Shown one piece after another: positions 11,927-23,180 of a DNA stretch of 64,000 bases. The stretch is from Cryptomeria japonica (Eukaryota > Streptophyta > Pinopsida > Cupressales > Cupressaceae): positions 477,490,900 through 477,554,899 of the forward strand of contig NC_081406.1 of assembly GCF_030272615.1 (NCBI RefSeq), in the 5' to 3' direction. Each line of letters opens with the position of its first letter. Position 1 is the stretch's first letter. The notes below the pieces were generated by a model that saw only the letters and a list, made by a program, of their open reading frames with translations, searched no databases and was not told the DNA's origin. The translations under genes and the position numbers were made by a program.

Positions 11927-13230
11927 TTAGTTTGTCAGTGAAGGGTTCTCCACACTAGGTGAAGAAATAGGATCTTTAGATGGTTTTTCTTCAGTTTTAT
12001 CATCATCCTTCTTTTTCTAGATTCTATTAATTTTAGCTCTACTCTCCTCAACATCAACTTTCATCTTCCCTTTCCAATCAGCAGATTGATTCATCAGTTG
12101 GTTCACCTTAGCTCTGTAAAACTATGCAATATGACCCAGTTTATGACAATGATAAGAATCCATACAAGATGCTCTCCAAGGTCCAACATTGCCTCTACTA
12201 GTCTTTCTTCTGCAGTTCATAGCTACATGATCATAGTTATGAAATATTGTGCAAACCACATTCATCCTTTTTTCCATCTCATAGGGACTAGACCGGTTAG
12301 CATAGGGTCTCTGCCAGTTAGGACTTCTCTGGTCATAAAGGTTCTTTGCCAACCACCACCAAATCTCTGACTCATGTGAGGTGTTGGACTATTTGCTCCA
12401 TACCTACACTCAACAACTCTATGTCCATGCATGTTGCAAGTGAAACAATAACCATTAAAGGTTTTAAGCTTATATCCTTGATAAGTATTGTGTCTATAAC
12501 CATTAGCAACATCAGATCTATTTCTACAAACATTAGCAGTATGTCCTGGCTTATGACAATTAAAACAAACAGGCTTATAGGATTTCTTACCAGTGGATTT
12601 CTGAACCTTAGGAGCATGTTTACCTTCATGCATGTTGTCCTTAGTACCAGAAGACTCCCCTTTCTCAAATGTATTGAAACCCAATCCAGTTGTGTCACCG
12701 TTCATCCTTTGTGATTGGATATGTTCATCAATCATGGTAGAAATTTTGTTAAACTTTGCAAGCTTCTCATTAGCATCAACAAGTTCTTGTGTAAGGTCTC
12801 CATTCCTTTTCATAAGAGTCTCTCTAAGAGAAATTTCCATATCCAGTTCTACCTTTATCTCTTCTTTTTCTTCTTTTTCCTCATGCCAGTGTGCATATAG
12901 AGTGTCATTTTCCTGATTTATCAAGAAGATCTCATGTTCCTTCTCTTTGATCTTGTCTTTTACTACCCTCCTTGCTTCATGTTCCTAACTCATCCAGATA
13001 GTTAGGGCTTCTATCTCTCTCCTCAAGTTACTCTTCTCATCATTCAGTTTCTCCACCTCATCAACCAATGAACCTATGTTTGCTGCATCAGAAGAACTAC
13101 TTTCGGAAACCTCCAACAGTTGTTTGGTCAACTCTCTTCTCTTAGCTTTATACTTGCTTCTCAATGTTTCTAGGGCATCCTAAGTTTCTACAAGTTTGGT
13201 AGAAATCTCTCTATAACTCATATCCCCCAT
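11927..13230 (-). pseudogene. ORF1 of element A: coiled-coil, four-zinc-knuckle Gag
   Basis: Starting at the ATG at 13230 (MGDMSYREIS), a long charged coiled coil (HWHEEKEEKEEIKVELDMEI) precedes FEKGESSGTKDN and then zinc knuckles: CFNCHKPGHTANVC and CFTCNMHGHRVVEC are intact CX2CX4HX4C; CTIFHNYDHVAMNC has lost its second Cys, and a fourth (SYHCHKLGHIA, then a stop) is also broken. This is the pattern of the C-terminal half of Sirevirus-type Gag; the N-terminal Gag domain is missing. Stops include TAGs at former Gln sites and a frameshift near 12345. The stop closing the frame is at about 11927. Confidence 0.75.
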
Positions 13231-13279
13231 GTCTGCCTTAGGAATCCTTCTCAAGTGGTTAAGCCTCAAAGAAGGTTGT

Positions 13280-13291
13280 CTCTAATACCAA
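13280..13291 (-). other. PBS of element A
   Basis: Minus-strand TTGGTATTAGAG begins one base inside the LTR end. The expected initiator-Met tRNA PBS is TGGTATCAGAGC; here one C-to-T change (CAG to TAG) has weakened it. Confidence 0.7.
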
Positions 13292-13292
13292 T

Positions 13293-14450
13293 TGATAAAC
13301 TTATAAGCCACTGAGAGGGGGGGGGGGGCGTGAATCAGTGCAAGCAAAAACAATATGAATTTGATCACCAACTTAAACACGTTAAAACTTAATAAGCATA
13401 AGATGAATATCAACACATAAGCTAATTCCCAATAGAATAAATTCCACATAACACAAGAGATTTAGGAAACCCAAAAGTGGAAAACCATGGTGGGAGTTAA
13501 TACCCACAAGATTCACTATCTGCATAATAGAAATCTTGACTGGTTAAGGTCTGACAAACATGCCCTATTAGGAGCAGACCTGGTTAGGAGTCACCTAATT
13601 AAGGGATTTGAATGATGAGCCCTGTTAGGATCTTTGACCTAATAGGATCAACCTCACAAGAGGGTTTAACACTATGATATAGAGCTACCTTGTTAGGGGA
13701 TTTACAATGGAAGGCCTGTTAGGACCTACCCGATTAGGGGATTTTACTGTTGTAATTGTTAGGAAAACAACAATTCAAGTGATCTTCATATAACACCTCT
13801 GTGTCTGATAAGATCTGCTTCAAATCCTCAAAACTTCAACAACACATCAATAGAGAGCTTCACTAATCACCACACAATCAGAATCTGAATATTCGCCTTC
13901 GATCTCTTCAACATACTCATGTCTATCTCATAACCCATCACACTTTTTATAGACATCAACTTAGTCAGCTACAACCTTGGAACAATTTCCTAGGTTCAAT
14001 GAATCTACACAAAATAACATTGCATGATGAACTTATGTTGGCCACCGATATAACAAATCAAAACTTGTGTCATTTTACCGATTTAAGTGACTATCACTAT
14101 CAGTTAAGTGTTCATCAGAATATCTTCCAATGTAGTCAAGAACATAGCTTGAAATACCTCTCTCCATCACTGCTTTAAAATCGCATAATTCTACTCTTCA
14201 TCAATCACGTGTACGAGTTGCATGAATGCAACTCTATCTTTGTTTACTGGTTAAGAACCAATTTGCCCGTTCACTGGTAAATTGTCATCTGTACTGATTA
14301 TACCTTAGCCAGTTGGCTTCCAAGACTTAGAGGACCACAAAAATATTGTTGCCATTAATGACAACACAAGACCTAGTCATGAAACATGAATCTCAATCTC
14401 TTCATCATATTCACCAATCAATCATTTACCACTTTAGTTAAATGCCAACA
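13293..14450 (-). repeat. 5' LTR of element A
   Basis: On the plus strand it begins TGATAAACTTATAAG and ends GCCAACA; coding-strand ends are TGTTGG...TTTATCA. It aligns along its length with the B LTRs, including the ACTGAGAG plus G-run box near the PBS, and blocks resembling AGGGGATTT and CCTGTTAGGA that recur across 13560-13760. Length 1,158 bp. Confidence 0.82.
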
Positions 14451-15530
14451 AGTTTTACTTCATACACCACATGGCCCCTTAGTTTCGGCCCTGAAATGGG
14501 GCTAGGACTAGGGTGTGGTACCTTGGTCCTCATTGGGACCATGGTGCCATGCCTTGGTACTCCCTATTTCGGCCCCCCTCTGAACCCCTTGAGCATTTCC
14601 AAAATTGAGTTGGAAACCTAGCTCTGTGTTGGCCTATGTTGGAAAATTAACATGTTTTTCAATGGGCAAGTATATAAGGAGGGTTTACCCTCTCATTTTG
14701 GGATAGAAGGAGATACAAGGATAGAAAGGAAAAATTATAATCACAAGATATCAAGCATTCAAGCATTGAAGTATTCATCATCAAGAATTCCTAGAGGTCT
14801 TCAAGGTTGCATATTCTTCATTCATCAATTGTGGAGCAACATTACATATTTCATAAGCAAGTAATTGTGTGTGATTAGGGTTTTATCATGTTCATGCCAT
14901 TTCATACAACATATGTGATTACATTCAAGAAGCAACACATCATTATCAATCATTGCGGATCTAAGGTATATCCTTCCATTATTTATTTTAATATTTGTAA
15001 TATTTGAATCAAGGTTAATTCCTAAACCAGGTTTTGACTTAGGCAAACCCCTATTCCCAACCTTGTTCCCCTTCTTTCTGTGTAGGAAACATGTATGAAG
15101 TTGAGATCTTCAGAATAAGCATTATTTACTGTGACAAATCAATCATCATTTGGTGTGTGAAATGTTCAGAGGACCAGGACAATGAGCACCATGGTCCCAA
15201 CATTTTTGGAGCTCCTTCGGGGATCAAATATAAATCTACTTATATTTCTCAGATCTAGGTTTGTGGCTCAATCTAACGACTGTAGCTCACTGTTTCTATG
15301 TCTTCATTCTCATTTCCAATATTTTTTACCCTAATTTTAGCAATTCAACTCACAAAAGAGGGTAAAAAAATTCACATTTTGAATCCAATTAGTATTTTCA
15401 GTCCTTGTCCTTGCTGTTTTATGATTGAATCTATTGGACTCTAAACCTCTTTTTATCGTAATAGGTCCTTAAGTAAAAAATAATTGTTTTCATCCTTCTA
15501 TGGTGGAAACCCTAATTTTTCACCCCATTA
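14451..15530 (+). repeat. Left LTR of element E, truncated
   Basis: Aligns with 19640-20960 of the right LTR, from ACTTCATAC through the repeated GTGGAAACCCTAATTTT block. Its beginning is separated by insertion of A. At the right end similarity stops at about 15530, so roughly the last 115 bp present in the right LTR are missing or replaced. Relative to the right LTR it lacks a ~300-bp block (20085-20385). Confidence 0.75.
14671..14678 (+). promoter_or_regulatory. TATA box in left LTR of E
   Basis: TATATAAG followed by GAGGGTTTACCCTC, a small inverted repeat. The same TATA context is kept in the other LTR at 19833, so it is probably the element's promoter. Confidence 0.55.
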
Positions 15531-16159
15531 AATTTTGGTGAACCCAATGTCTTACACCTTTAATTCTGATTTATGTTCTCAGATCTGAGTGCTTATGCAA
15601 TTTAAAATTCAAATTTACATTTAAAAGTTTAATTTCCAATTGAATTTAAAAAATTTAGAGGTTAATTTCACAAAAAACCTAATTTTTAACTCTAAAATTG
15701 AGCTTGTGGATTGTTTAATTGGATTAATTGTTTCAGATCTGATTTGCAAGCATCCCAAAATTTAAATTTTAAATTCATAGATTTCATTTTAATCAAATTA
15801 TATAAATTTAGAGGTTTAATTCATAAAAACCCTAATTTGTTTGATTTGTGGATTGCTTCATTTTTCACATTAATTTTTCAGATTTGATTTTAAAACATTC
15901 ATGATGGAACTTAATAGATATGATTTATTTTCTATTTCACATATGATTACCTTTCTTTTCATTTATAATTCTCAAAATCATGTGTTGAATAATGACTTCT
16001 TTCATTTCACATTGCTTCTTTTCATCCATAACACTTTGGCATATTGTGCTTTTAGAGTTTCAAAATTATTTCCTTTCAATCAATTTGATCTTAAAGCTTT
16101 CATTTATAATGCATGTTGTTTTATTATCATGTTTTTGTGAAATTGCATTTCATATGTAG
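15531..16159 (+). repeat. Leader of E with degenerate ~125-bp repeats
   Basis: At least two or three imperfect copies share a run of TTTAGAGGTTTAATTCA-like sequence, CCTAATTT, TTGTGGATTG and CAGATCTGA. AT-rich and without a convincing gene; an open frame at 15901-16140 has no recognisable motif. Confidence 0.45.
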
Positions 16160-17315
16160 ATCACCTCAAAGATTTTGTAGATCCCAATCCTAGAGATGCT
16201 AATGGAAAAACTAATACTTGTACCTCTCCTAGGGTATCTAATATGATTGAAGAAAGGGATAATACTCCTATCAATGATCTCTCTAATGGAGAACAAGAAT
16301 TTAAGAGAAACATGGCACCACCTTTTTCTCATACACATACCCTAGCGCAAGAGGGGAAATATCTATTTCCATCTCTCTTGATCCTCTTTATTCTCCTAGA
16401 GCCTATCTTAATCATCAAAACATTTGTAAAGAAGATGATCTTATGCATTTTATTCATAATATATCTCCCAACATAACATTAATAAAAAATGTGGCCTTGG
16501 ATGATAAGGATGTTCCTTCCCAATTTACCAAAGAGGATATGCATGATGATAGAAAGGAAAATCCTCCTCCACAAGATAATCCTTCTTCATCTACTAATCC
16601 CTTTGTTCCTTCTAAACATTCTTACACTATAAACATCAAAGAAATTTATTATAATGTTCCTCTGCCTTATCAATTAAAATATTCTTATAGGAGTTGCTTT
16701 AACATAATATCAAAACAAGGTTTTAGAGGATAAGGACTTGGAAAACTTTAACAAGGAATTAGAGTCCCTATAAACCCTCCTACACAAATTACCACTTAAG
16801 GCCTAGGAAATGATAATAAATCTCCTATGGATGACCTCCTTAGGATTCAATATTTCAAAGACCATCTTGCAAGACAACAAGCCATTTGTTCCTTTAAAAG
16901 GGCTTCTTCTTCAAAAACTCCTTTTTGTTCATTTCATCAAACTCATGATCATCATGCTAATGAATGTCCTGATTTTTAGAATGCAATGAAAGGACTTATT
17001 GATAGTGGAAAATTTAAAATCATAGATGAAAACACTTCTTCTTCAAACAATCCTTATCCTAGATCTGAAAAGAATAAGCCTACACCTATTGATGATCAAG
17101 AACAATTATCAACTAGAATCTTTTGGAAATTGAAGTATGACAAAAATATTATTTTTTCCTTTGTGAAGTTTGGCACTAAGCATAAAGGAGGTAGTGGAAA
17201 TTGTCTTTTTCATCATGATTGTTCTCATTCTTTTGTAATGTATAAAGAATTTAAGGAATTTGTTCAAGAACAATATGATATTTCTCTCTTTCTAGGTGAA
17301 AAGGTAGTACCTTAG
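16160..17315 (+). pseudogene. Gag/G-patch-like polyprotein remnant of E
   Basis: The region 16443-17315 is one reading frame broken only by three TAA and one TAG. In order: an acidic, Pro/Ser-rich part, QGFRG-GLGK-QGIRVP (a G-patch-like motif with two stops at Gln-like positions), then FCSFHQTHDHHANECPDF and GLIDSGKFKI (Tat-type CxFH zinc motif followed by its usual helix), and a second CLFHHDCSH copy. Before 16443 coding continues in another frame to about 16160. Protein relics match the Tat Gag-Pro region but pol is absent, so E would have depended on a partner such as T. Confidence 0.65.
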
Positions 17316-19582
17316 CACCTATCTCACCCTCATGTTGCTCCTCACCCTATGACAAAAGTGGTTAACTTAATTGGGGGCTATTTATCATTAGATGTGGTGG
17401 TTTTACAATTTCAAAACATCTTGGGGTAGAAACATGATTCTCTCTATCTCTATCTCATTCTCTCTTGTATTTAAAGTTTTAGAATTTCCTTCATGGATTG
17501 TATTCTTCATAACTTGATGTCCTTTCTTGCAGAGAGTTATCCTTTATGTGAATGCATGTGTGTTCTTTGGTTAGGACTTATTCTTTGTTTGAAATTACAT
17601 GTCTCTTATGGATAATCTCTCCTTAGGGAATGTGCAATCCTTCATTCTCATTTATCCTTGTCCTCTTTCTTGGGGGACAAGGATAGCATTTTCCTTCTCT
17701 CTCTTTCTATCTAAATTATTACGATTCCCTTTAGGGGTTGCATTTTTTAAGTGTTGATATCCTTTCTTGCATGAAATGGTATGTCTCTTATGACTAATCC
17801 CTCCTTAGGGGAATCTATGATCTTTCTATCTTTCTCTCTTTCTCTTTGAATATTACCTCTCCTTTAGAGTTATATTTTACATATATTAATGTCTTTTCTT
17901 GCATTGAATATTTATTCATGTGAGTACATTGTGCATTTAATTATGTCTAATATCTCCTTAGAGGTTGTGTAATTCTTCTCATTGTCCTTACACTTGGGGG
18001 GCAATGATCTATTTCTCTCTTATCCTTCTAAGGATCTGCTTTGCCTTTGTGAGTGGTGTTTGTTCATAATATGTTGTCATTCCTTGTCTAAATTTGTTGT
18101 TTGCTCAAGGATTCTCTCTTATATAAGAGGTGTATGTCCTTTTCTACAACCTCTTTTTCACTTGGAAATGTATATCTTATTATTTTACCCCTTCACATTG
18201 GATCAAAAGTGTGTCATCCCTCATCAAGAATCTCTTTCACCTAGCAATAGGAGGAAGGTATGAATTATTGTTCTCCTTCCTTTCTTTCATTAGAAGATGT
18301 TATGCTTGTTCAAGAAACTCCTCTTGGAGGTAGATGTCTTTTGAGAAAATATATCTTCTCCTCCAAGGATCTCCTTTACACTTGTTGCAAGATATCTCTT
18401 TTTCAGCTATCTTATTCTTGCTTGAAAGGTATTCCCTCTTTGGCTTCAATTTATGAACATTGTTGTCTAAAGAATGTTTCCCTGGTGTTGAAGGTTAGGT
18501 ATCCTTATCTCTAAGCTTCCTTAAGACATCAACATAGCGCTATGTTGACATCTTAAGGGGGGGGGGGGGCACCCATATTGCTCCCTTTGTACCATATTGT
18601 ACCATATCTTTGCATGTCTTAAACAAGGTGTTCATCCTTGGAACCAAATGAAACAAACTCTTAGAGTGAGATGCTTCACTCACAAAACTAGTCTCAACAT
18701 TGATATGTGTCTTAAGTGGGGCTATACATCACCAAAACTAGAGAAAAGAAACTCTTACATGGGATGTCCTCAAAACAATGCATGTATCTGTCTCAGTCAG
18801 GGTTACACATTCTTAGAACCAGAGGAAACTCTTAGAGAAAGATGTTCTTGAAACTGGACATTCACCTCTTGGCATTTGCATTTACATTACATGTCTTAAA
18901 TAGGTTGATGCATGCTCAAAACGAGAGGAAAAAAAATCTTATATGGGGTACTATATACTTGAAACTATAAATCACTTGCACACATGCACAAGGATGAGTG
19001 GAACTAGTGGAATATGGCTATACTACTCCTATTCTCCTTCCCAACATGGATCACCTAGAAAAACACATCTAGGGGCAAGTATCCATGTCTTTTTTCATCA
19101 TTCTTCTCATGGATCATCTAGAAAAATACATCTAGTGTGTATCCATGCTCTCTCTTTTCTTATTCTTATGAACTCGTAGCTTTTCAATTGATGGTTCATG
19201 GATGATGCATGCTTTACTCTTTTATGTGATCACTTGTGTTAGTGAGATGGCAGTTTTCAAGAAGGATATTAGTAGTTGAGACATTTTGATATCGAGGTCT
19301 CTTTAGCTAGTTCACTTGAGGTCTTGTTTTTGGTTCTTATCTTTTGTGTCTTGTGTGTCTTTTTGTCTTTTGTTTTGTTTATCTTTTTGCCTTTTTGTTT
19401 TCCTTATTTTTTGTGTGCCCTTGCATATTTTTGAGTTATTTAAGATCCTAAGATTGGGGGCTTGGGTCCTTGAAATTAGCGATGTCTTATACTCCTTGTG
19501 ATTTTTCTCCTCATTGCTTCTCTTCTTTATTTATCTTTCGTCTACTTTACCATGAGTATTTTCATAGGCTCATACTTTCGCT
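17316..19582 (+). repeat. T/C-rich non-coding spacer of E with degenerate repeats
   Basis: No supportable gene. Between about 17430 and 18010 there are imperfect ~240-bp repeats sharing CTTTCTTGCA, TCTCCTTAG and CTCTCTTTCTAT. Between 18600 and 18960 about four imperfect ~110-120-bp units share ATGTCTTAA, AACCA, and GAAACTCTTA. A palindrome followed by 13 G lies at 18520-18569. Open frames here are short and driven by base composition. Confidence 0.55.
18520..18557 (+). repeat. 38-bp near-perfect palindrome
   Basis: Arms of 19 bp around the centre TAGC|GCTA; 17 of 19 positions pair (CTTAAGACATCAACATAGC against GCTATGTTGACATCTTAAG). It runs straight into a 13-G tract ending at 18569. Confidence 0.8.
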
Positions 19583-19597
19583 AAAGTGGGGGCTAAA
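19583..19597 (+). other. Polypurine tract of E
   Basis: AAAGTGGGGGCTAAA directly before the TGTAGCATCC start of the right LTR; the place where plus-strand DNA synthesis would start. Confidence 0.7.
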
Positions 19598-19832
19598 TGT
19601 AGCATCCTAATTGTACTCCTAAATATGCTTGCAAATATGGCCTTATTTTCACTTCATACACAACATGGCCCCTTAGTTCCAACCTTGAAATGGGGTGGGA
19701 CCAAGGTGTGGCTCCTTGGTTCTCCCTATTTGGGCACCCCTTTGAACCCCTTGATCACTTCCAAATTTGAGCAGGAAACGTAGCCCCATGTTGACCTATG
19801 TCGAAAAATTAACATGTTTTTTGACGGGCAAG

Positions 19833-19840
19833 TATATAAG
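19833..19840 (+). promoter_or_regulatory. TATA box in right LTR of E
   Basis: TATATAAG in the same context as the one at 14671 of the left LTR. Confidence 0.5.
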
Positions 19841-20084
19841 GAGGTTTTCCCCTCTCATTTTGGGACAAAAGGAGATACAAGGATAGAAGGGTGAAATTAT
19901 AATCACAAGTCATCAAGCATTCCTAGAGGTCTTCAAGGATTCATATTCTTCATTCATCAATTGTGGAGCAACAATACATCTTTCATATGCAACTATGTGT
20001 GTGTGATTAGGGTTTTGTCATGTTCATGCCATTTCATACAATATATGTGATTACATTCAAGAAGAAAAGCATTCATTATCAATC

Positions 20085-20385
20085 CACAAGGGCTTCATTG
20101 ACTAGGAAATATTATATAATGTTCATTCATATTGGGGGATTTAATATCCCAAAAATGAGGTTACAATATATTGTTTATCAGTGAAAATAGAGGTTTTTTT
20201 AATTTGGGCTATGAAAAAATACTTTATTTGGCGAAAATAGGGGGCTTTTAATTCAGGTTGTGTATTGGGAGGGGGTGACAAAAAAGGAGTCGAGGGAAAT
20301 ATTTTTAAAAAATAGGGGGATTCTTTAGTATGTCATGAACACACGTGCTATAACCTAGGTTCATGAAGTGAAGCCCCTTTGTTTC
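20085..20385. mobile_element. Possible MITE inside right LTR of E
   Basis: A ~300-bp block absent from the left LTR. Its ends form an imperfect inverted repeat: CACAAGGGCTTCATTGA...CTAGG on the left, and on the complement of the right end AACAAAGGGGCTTCACTTCA...CCTAGG. No transposase frame. A clean TSD is not resolved; the flanking ATTCATT on both sides also allows a deletion in the left LTR instead. Confidence 0.4.
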
Positions 20386-21072
20386 ATTCATTGCAGATCT
20401 GAGGTATATCCTTCCATTATTTATTTTAGTATTTGCAATATTTCAATCAAGGTTAATTCCTAAACCAGGGTTTGACTTAGGAAAACTCCTATTCCCGACC
20501 TTTTTCCCCTTTTTTCTAAGTGTAGGAAATAGGTATGGAGTTGTGATCTTCAAAATAAGCATTATTTACAGTGATGAATCAATCTCCCTTTGGTGTGCGA
20601 AAAGTTTGGAGGACCAAGGTGGCAAGCACCATTGTCCTGACATTTTTGGAGCTCCTTCAGGGATCAGATCCTAATTTGCTTATATTTCTTAGATCCAGGT
20701 TTGTGGCTCAATCCGATGACTGTAGCTCACTGTTTCTGTGTTTTCATTCTCATTTTCAACATTTAACCATAATTTTAGGAATTCAGCTCACAAAAGAGGG
20801 TAAACAAATTCAGACTTTGAATCCAATCAGTATTTTTAATCCTTGTCCTTATTGGTTTGTGATTGAATCTATTGGATTCTAACCTTCTTTTGAATGTAAT
20901 AGGTCCCTAAGTAAAAATCAGCTATTTCCATCCTTCTATGGTGGAAACCCTAATTTTAAATCCATTATAGTATGAGGAGAATTAGGTCCTATTCAGGCCT
21001 CAAAGAATGAACACAAAGGTGAGGGCCAATATGAAGACAAAATTGTAAGGGAGTACAATTTAGGATGTTACA

Positions 21073-21708
21073 CTATCAAATCTCAAACATTTGATTCTAG
21101 CATCAACTTGATTCTCTACCATTGACTTGAAAAGTTTAAATCTTTCAAAAGCTTTATACTTTTCCCTCAAAAATTATACCCATGTCATTCTAGAATAATC
21201 ATCAATGAGTAACATAAAATGCCTTTCACCATTGAGTCCACATTTCCTTGTAGGACCACATAAGTTTGTGTGAATTATCTCTAATGGATGTGATGTAGAA
21301 TACTCTTTGTTCTTGAAACTTATTGTTTTCTTTCCAAACTAACATTCCATGCACATAGTGTCAATAGGCTTGATAATCCTTGGTAAATCTCTTAGTGCTT
21401 CACAGTTATATATCTTTATCATGTTATCGAAGTTAACATGTCCCATCCTCTTATGTCATAACCAAAATTCATTACTCTGACTCAGATAAAATCTATTTCC
21501 ACTTATGTCCTTAATGTAGTAAACATTTCCACTTGCCCTTATTCCTTCTACTACCAACTTTCTAGTTCTACCTTTTCTAATCATACATCTTTTTTTTGTA
21601 AATACAACTTCATAACCTCTATTTCACATCTGACTAACACTCAATAGACTATGTCCACAATATGTCTGAATCCTTCTACATAATAAAGACCATCAATTTT
21701 ATGCTTAC
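21073..21708 (-). pseudogene. Element D: copia GAG-pre-integrase and integrase fragment
   Basis: Minus strand from the junction at 21708: IDGLYYVEGFRH, SGNVYYI, HKRMGHVNFDN, CMEC-FGK (the HHCC zinc-binding part of integrase), then EIIHTNLCGP, FMLLIDDYSRMTWV, and KCLRFDS where E interrupts it. The first catalytic Asp of the DDE core (expected HTDLCGP) reads Asn. TGG-to-TGA and CAG-to-TAG stops are present. The frame joins across B to 48384 onward: the bases on the two sides of B read a continuous linker ending SIDG-K. This is the pol of a Sirevirus-like copia. Confidence 0.8.
21704..21708. repeat. Target-site duplication CTTAC, left copy (element B)
   Basis: CTTAC, repeated exactly at 48384-48388. 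The host D reading frame is continuous across the two copies when B is removed. Confidence 0.85.
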
Positions 21709-22880
21709 TGATAAACTTATAAGGCACTGAGAGAGGGGGGTGAATCAAGGCAAGCAAAAACCTTAAGAATCTAATTACACCTCTTAAGAACTTTAAAATC
21801 AATAGGCATGCAAGGAAAATAATCACAAAAGAAAACACTACATAAAACATGTCAACCATAATACAATGATTTATACATGGAAACCCAAAAGAGAAAAACC
21901 ATGGTGGAAGTTAGTACCCACAAGATTCACTATCTGCAAAATAGAAATCTCTGATCGGTTAAGGTCTTACAAATATGCCCTGTTAGGAGAATACCTTGTT
22001 AGGAGTCACTCGGTAAAGGGATCATCTATGATGAGCCCTGTTAGGAGCTATGCCCTATTAGGAGAAACCTCACAAGAGGATTTAAGCTTAGATGTTGAGC
22101 TACCCTATTAGGGGATTTACAGATTAAGGCCTATTAGGACCTACCCGTTTAAGGGATTTGACTGTTGCAACTTTTAGGATAACAACAATTTAATGATCTT
22201 TATATTAAACTTCCGTGTCTGATAAGATTCACTTCAGTTCCTCCAAAACTTCAATAACACATGAATATAGAGTTTCACTAATCACCGCACTATAAAAATC
22301 ACATCCTTCGCTAATGATCTCTCACACATTCATACTTATCGCATAACTCATCACATTTTTATAGACATCAACTTAGTTGGCTCATAACTTTGGAACAATT
22401 TCCTAGGATCAATGAACCTAGACAAACTTACATTGCATGCCTTTCTTATGTCGACCACCGACATAACAAACCAAAAATAAAACAAAACTGTACCAGTTTA
22501 CTGATCTTAGTGACTTTATCACTACCGGGTAACTCTTCTTTCAGATAGATAGCTTTGTACCTCAAATCTTGATCATCCAGTTGAATCTGCTAATGCGGTC
22601 ATGAATATAGCACCAAATACCTATCTCCATCACTCTTGCAAAACCACATCATCCAACTCTTCATCAATCTCATGTATTGGTTGTTTGAATTCAACTCTGT
22701 TCCTGTTTACCGGTTGAAGACCTATTTGTCGGCTCACTGTTAAACTATTTTCTCTACCTGTTATGCTTTACTGGTTGGCTTACAAGACTCATGTGACTAT
22801 AAATTTTTTTGCCATCAATGAAAACATAAAACAAGTCACCAATCAACTCTTTACACCAAAACATCATCATCAAGCCAACA
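21709..22880 (-). repeat. 3' LTR of element B
   Basis: Plus strand TGATAAACTTATAAGG...GCCAACA, 1,172 bp. Aligns with A's LTR (13293-14450) and with the split 5' LTR of B. The PPT follows directly on the right side, which shows this is the 3' LTR of a minus-strand element. Confidence 0.85.
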
Positions 22881-22894
22881 ATATCCACCTTTGG
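22881..22894 (-). other. Polypurine tract of B
   Basis: Minus strand GCCAAAGGTGGATAT next to the LTR. Relative to the G and C tracts (CCAAAGGGGGAGATT) it has two changes. It is followed upstream by TTGCCATCAATG, which is exactly complementary to CATTGATGGCAA-type sequence inside the LTR (plus-strand pair 22809-22820 and 22895-22906). Confidence 0.75.
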
Positions 22895-23180
22895 CATTGA
22901 TGGCAACACAAGAATTTTTTTGTCTAAGTGTGCAATACAAAAATTGACTCTATTCATGACACATACTCACCCTTAGAAATTACATGCTATTAAAAAAATT
23001 TAAACCATTACAAGACACATACTACTACTCCCCATTATGATTACAACAAAATTTTGATTGACTCTTTCAACTACTACTCCCCCTTTGACAACAATGACAA
23101 AGGAAAGTAATTGCATACAGTTATATCAAAATTAAATCAAAATTGCATAGCATATATAGATATAGGACTTCAAAATGTTT

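Larger units (their letters stand above)
11108..14450 (-). mobile_element. Element A: pol-less two-ORF LTR element (5' part)
   Basis: Minus strand. Present are the 5' LTR (13293-14450), PBS, ORF1 (zinc-knuckle Gag) and the first ~120 codons of ORF2, where T is inserted at 11107/11108. The rest of ORF2 and the 3' LTR must lie left of the window. No protease, integrase, RT or RNase H is seen. The sequence is closely collinear with element B (23181-28053 and 39451-40623). A sits inside the first LTR of E: sequence right of 14450 matches E's other LTR. Confidence 0.8.
14451..21072 (+). mobile_element. Element E: non-autonomous Tat-like gypsy element
   Basis: Two related LTRs in direct orientation (14451-15530, left part beyond A; 19598-21072) flank a 4-kb interior. 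The interior has only a decayed Gag/G-patch-type frame and a long T/C-rich spacer; no protease, RT, RNase H or integrase motif is visible. The PPT before the right LTR and the G-patch plus CxFH motif pair point to the Tat group. E interrupts the integrase frame of D, which resumes at 21073. Confidence 0.75.
19598..21072 (+). repeat. Right LTR of element E
   Basis: Starts TGTAGCATCC and ends GGATGTTACA: an inverted terminal repeat which extends further (AATTGTACTCC near the start, GGAGTACAATT near the end). Length 1,475 bp including a ~300-bp insertion-like block at 20085-20385. TATA box at 19833-19840. Confidence 0.82.

Noticed and set aside
12346-12916. Plus-strand open frames over ORF1 of A (and similar ones at 26951-27646 over B)
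   Set aside because: They are antisense shadows of zinc-knuckle ORF1; the minus-strand translation has the knuckles.
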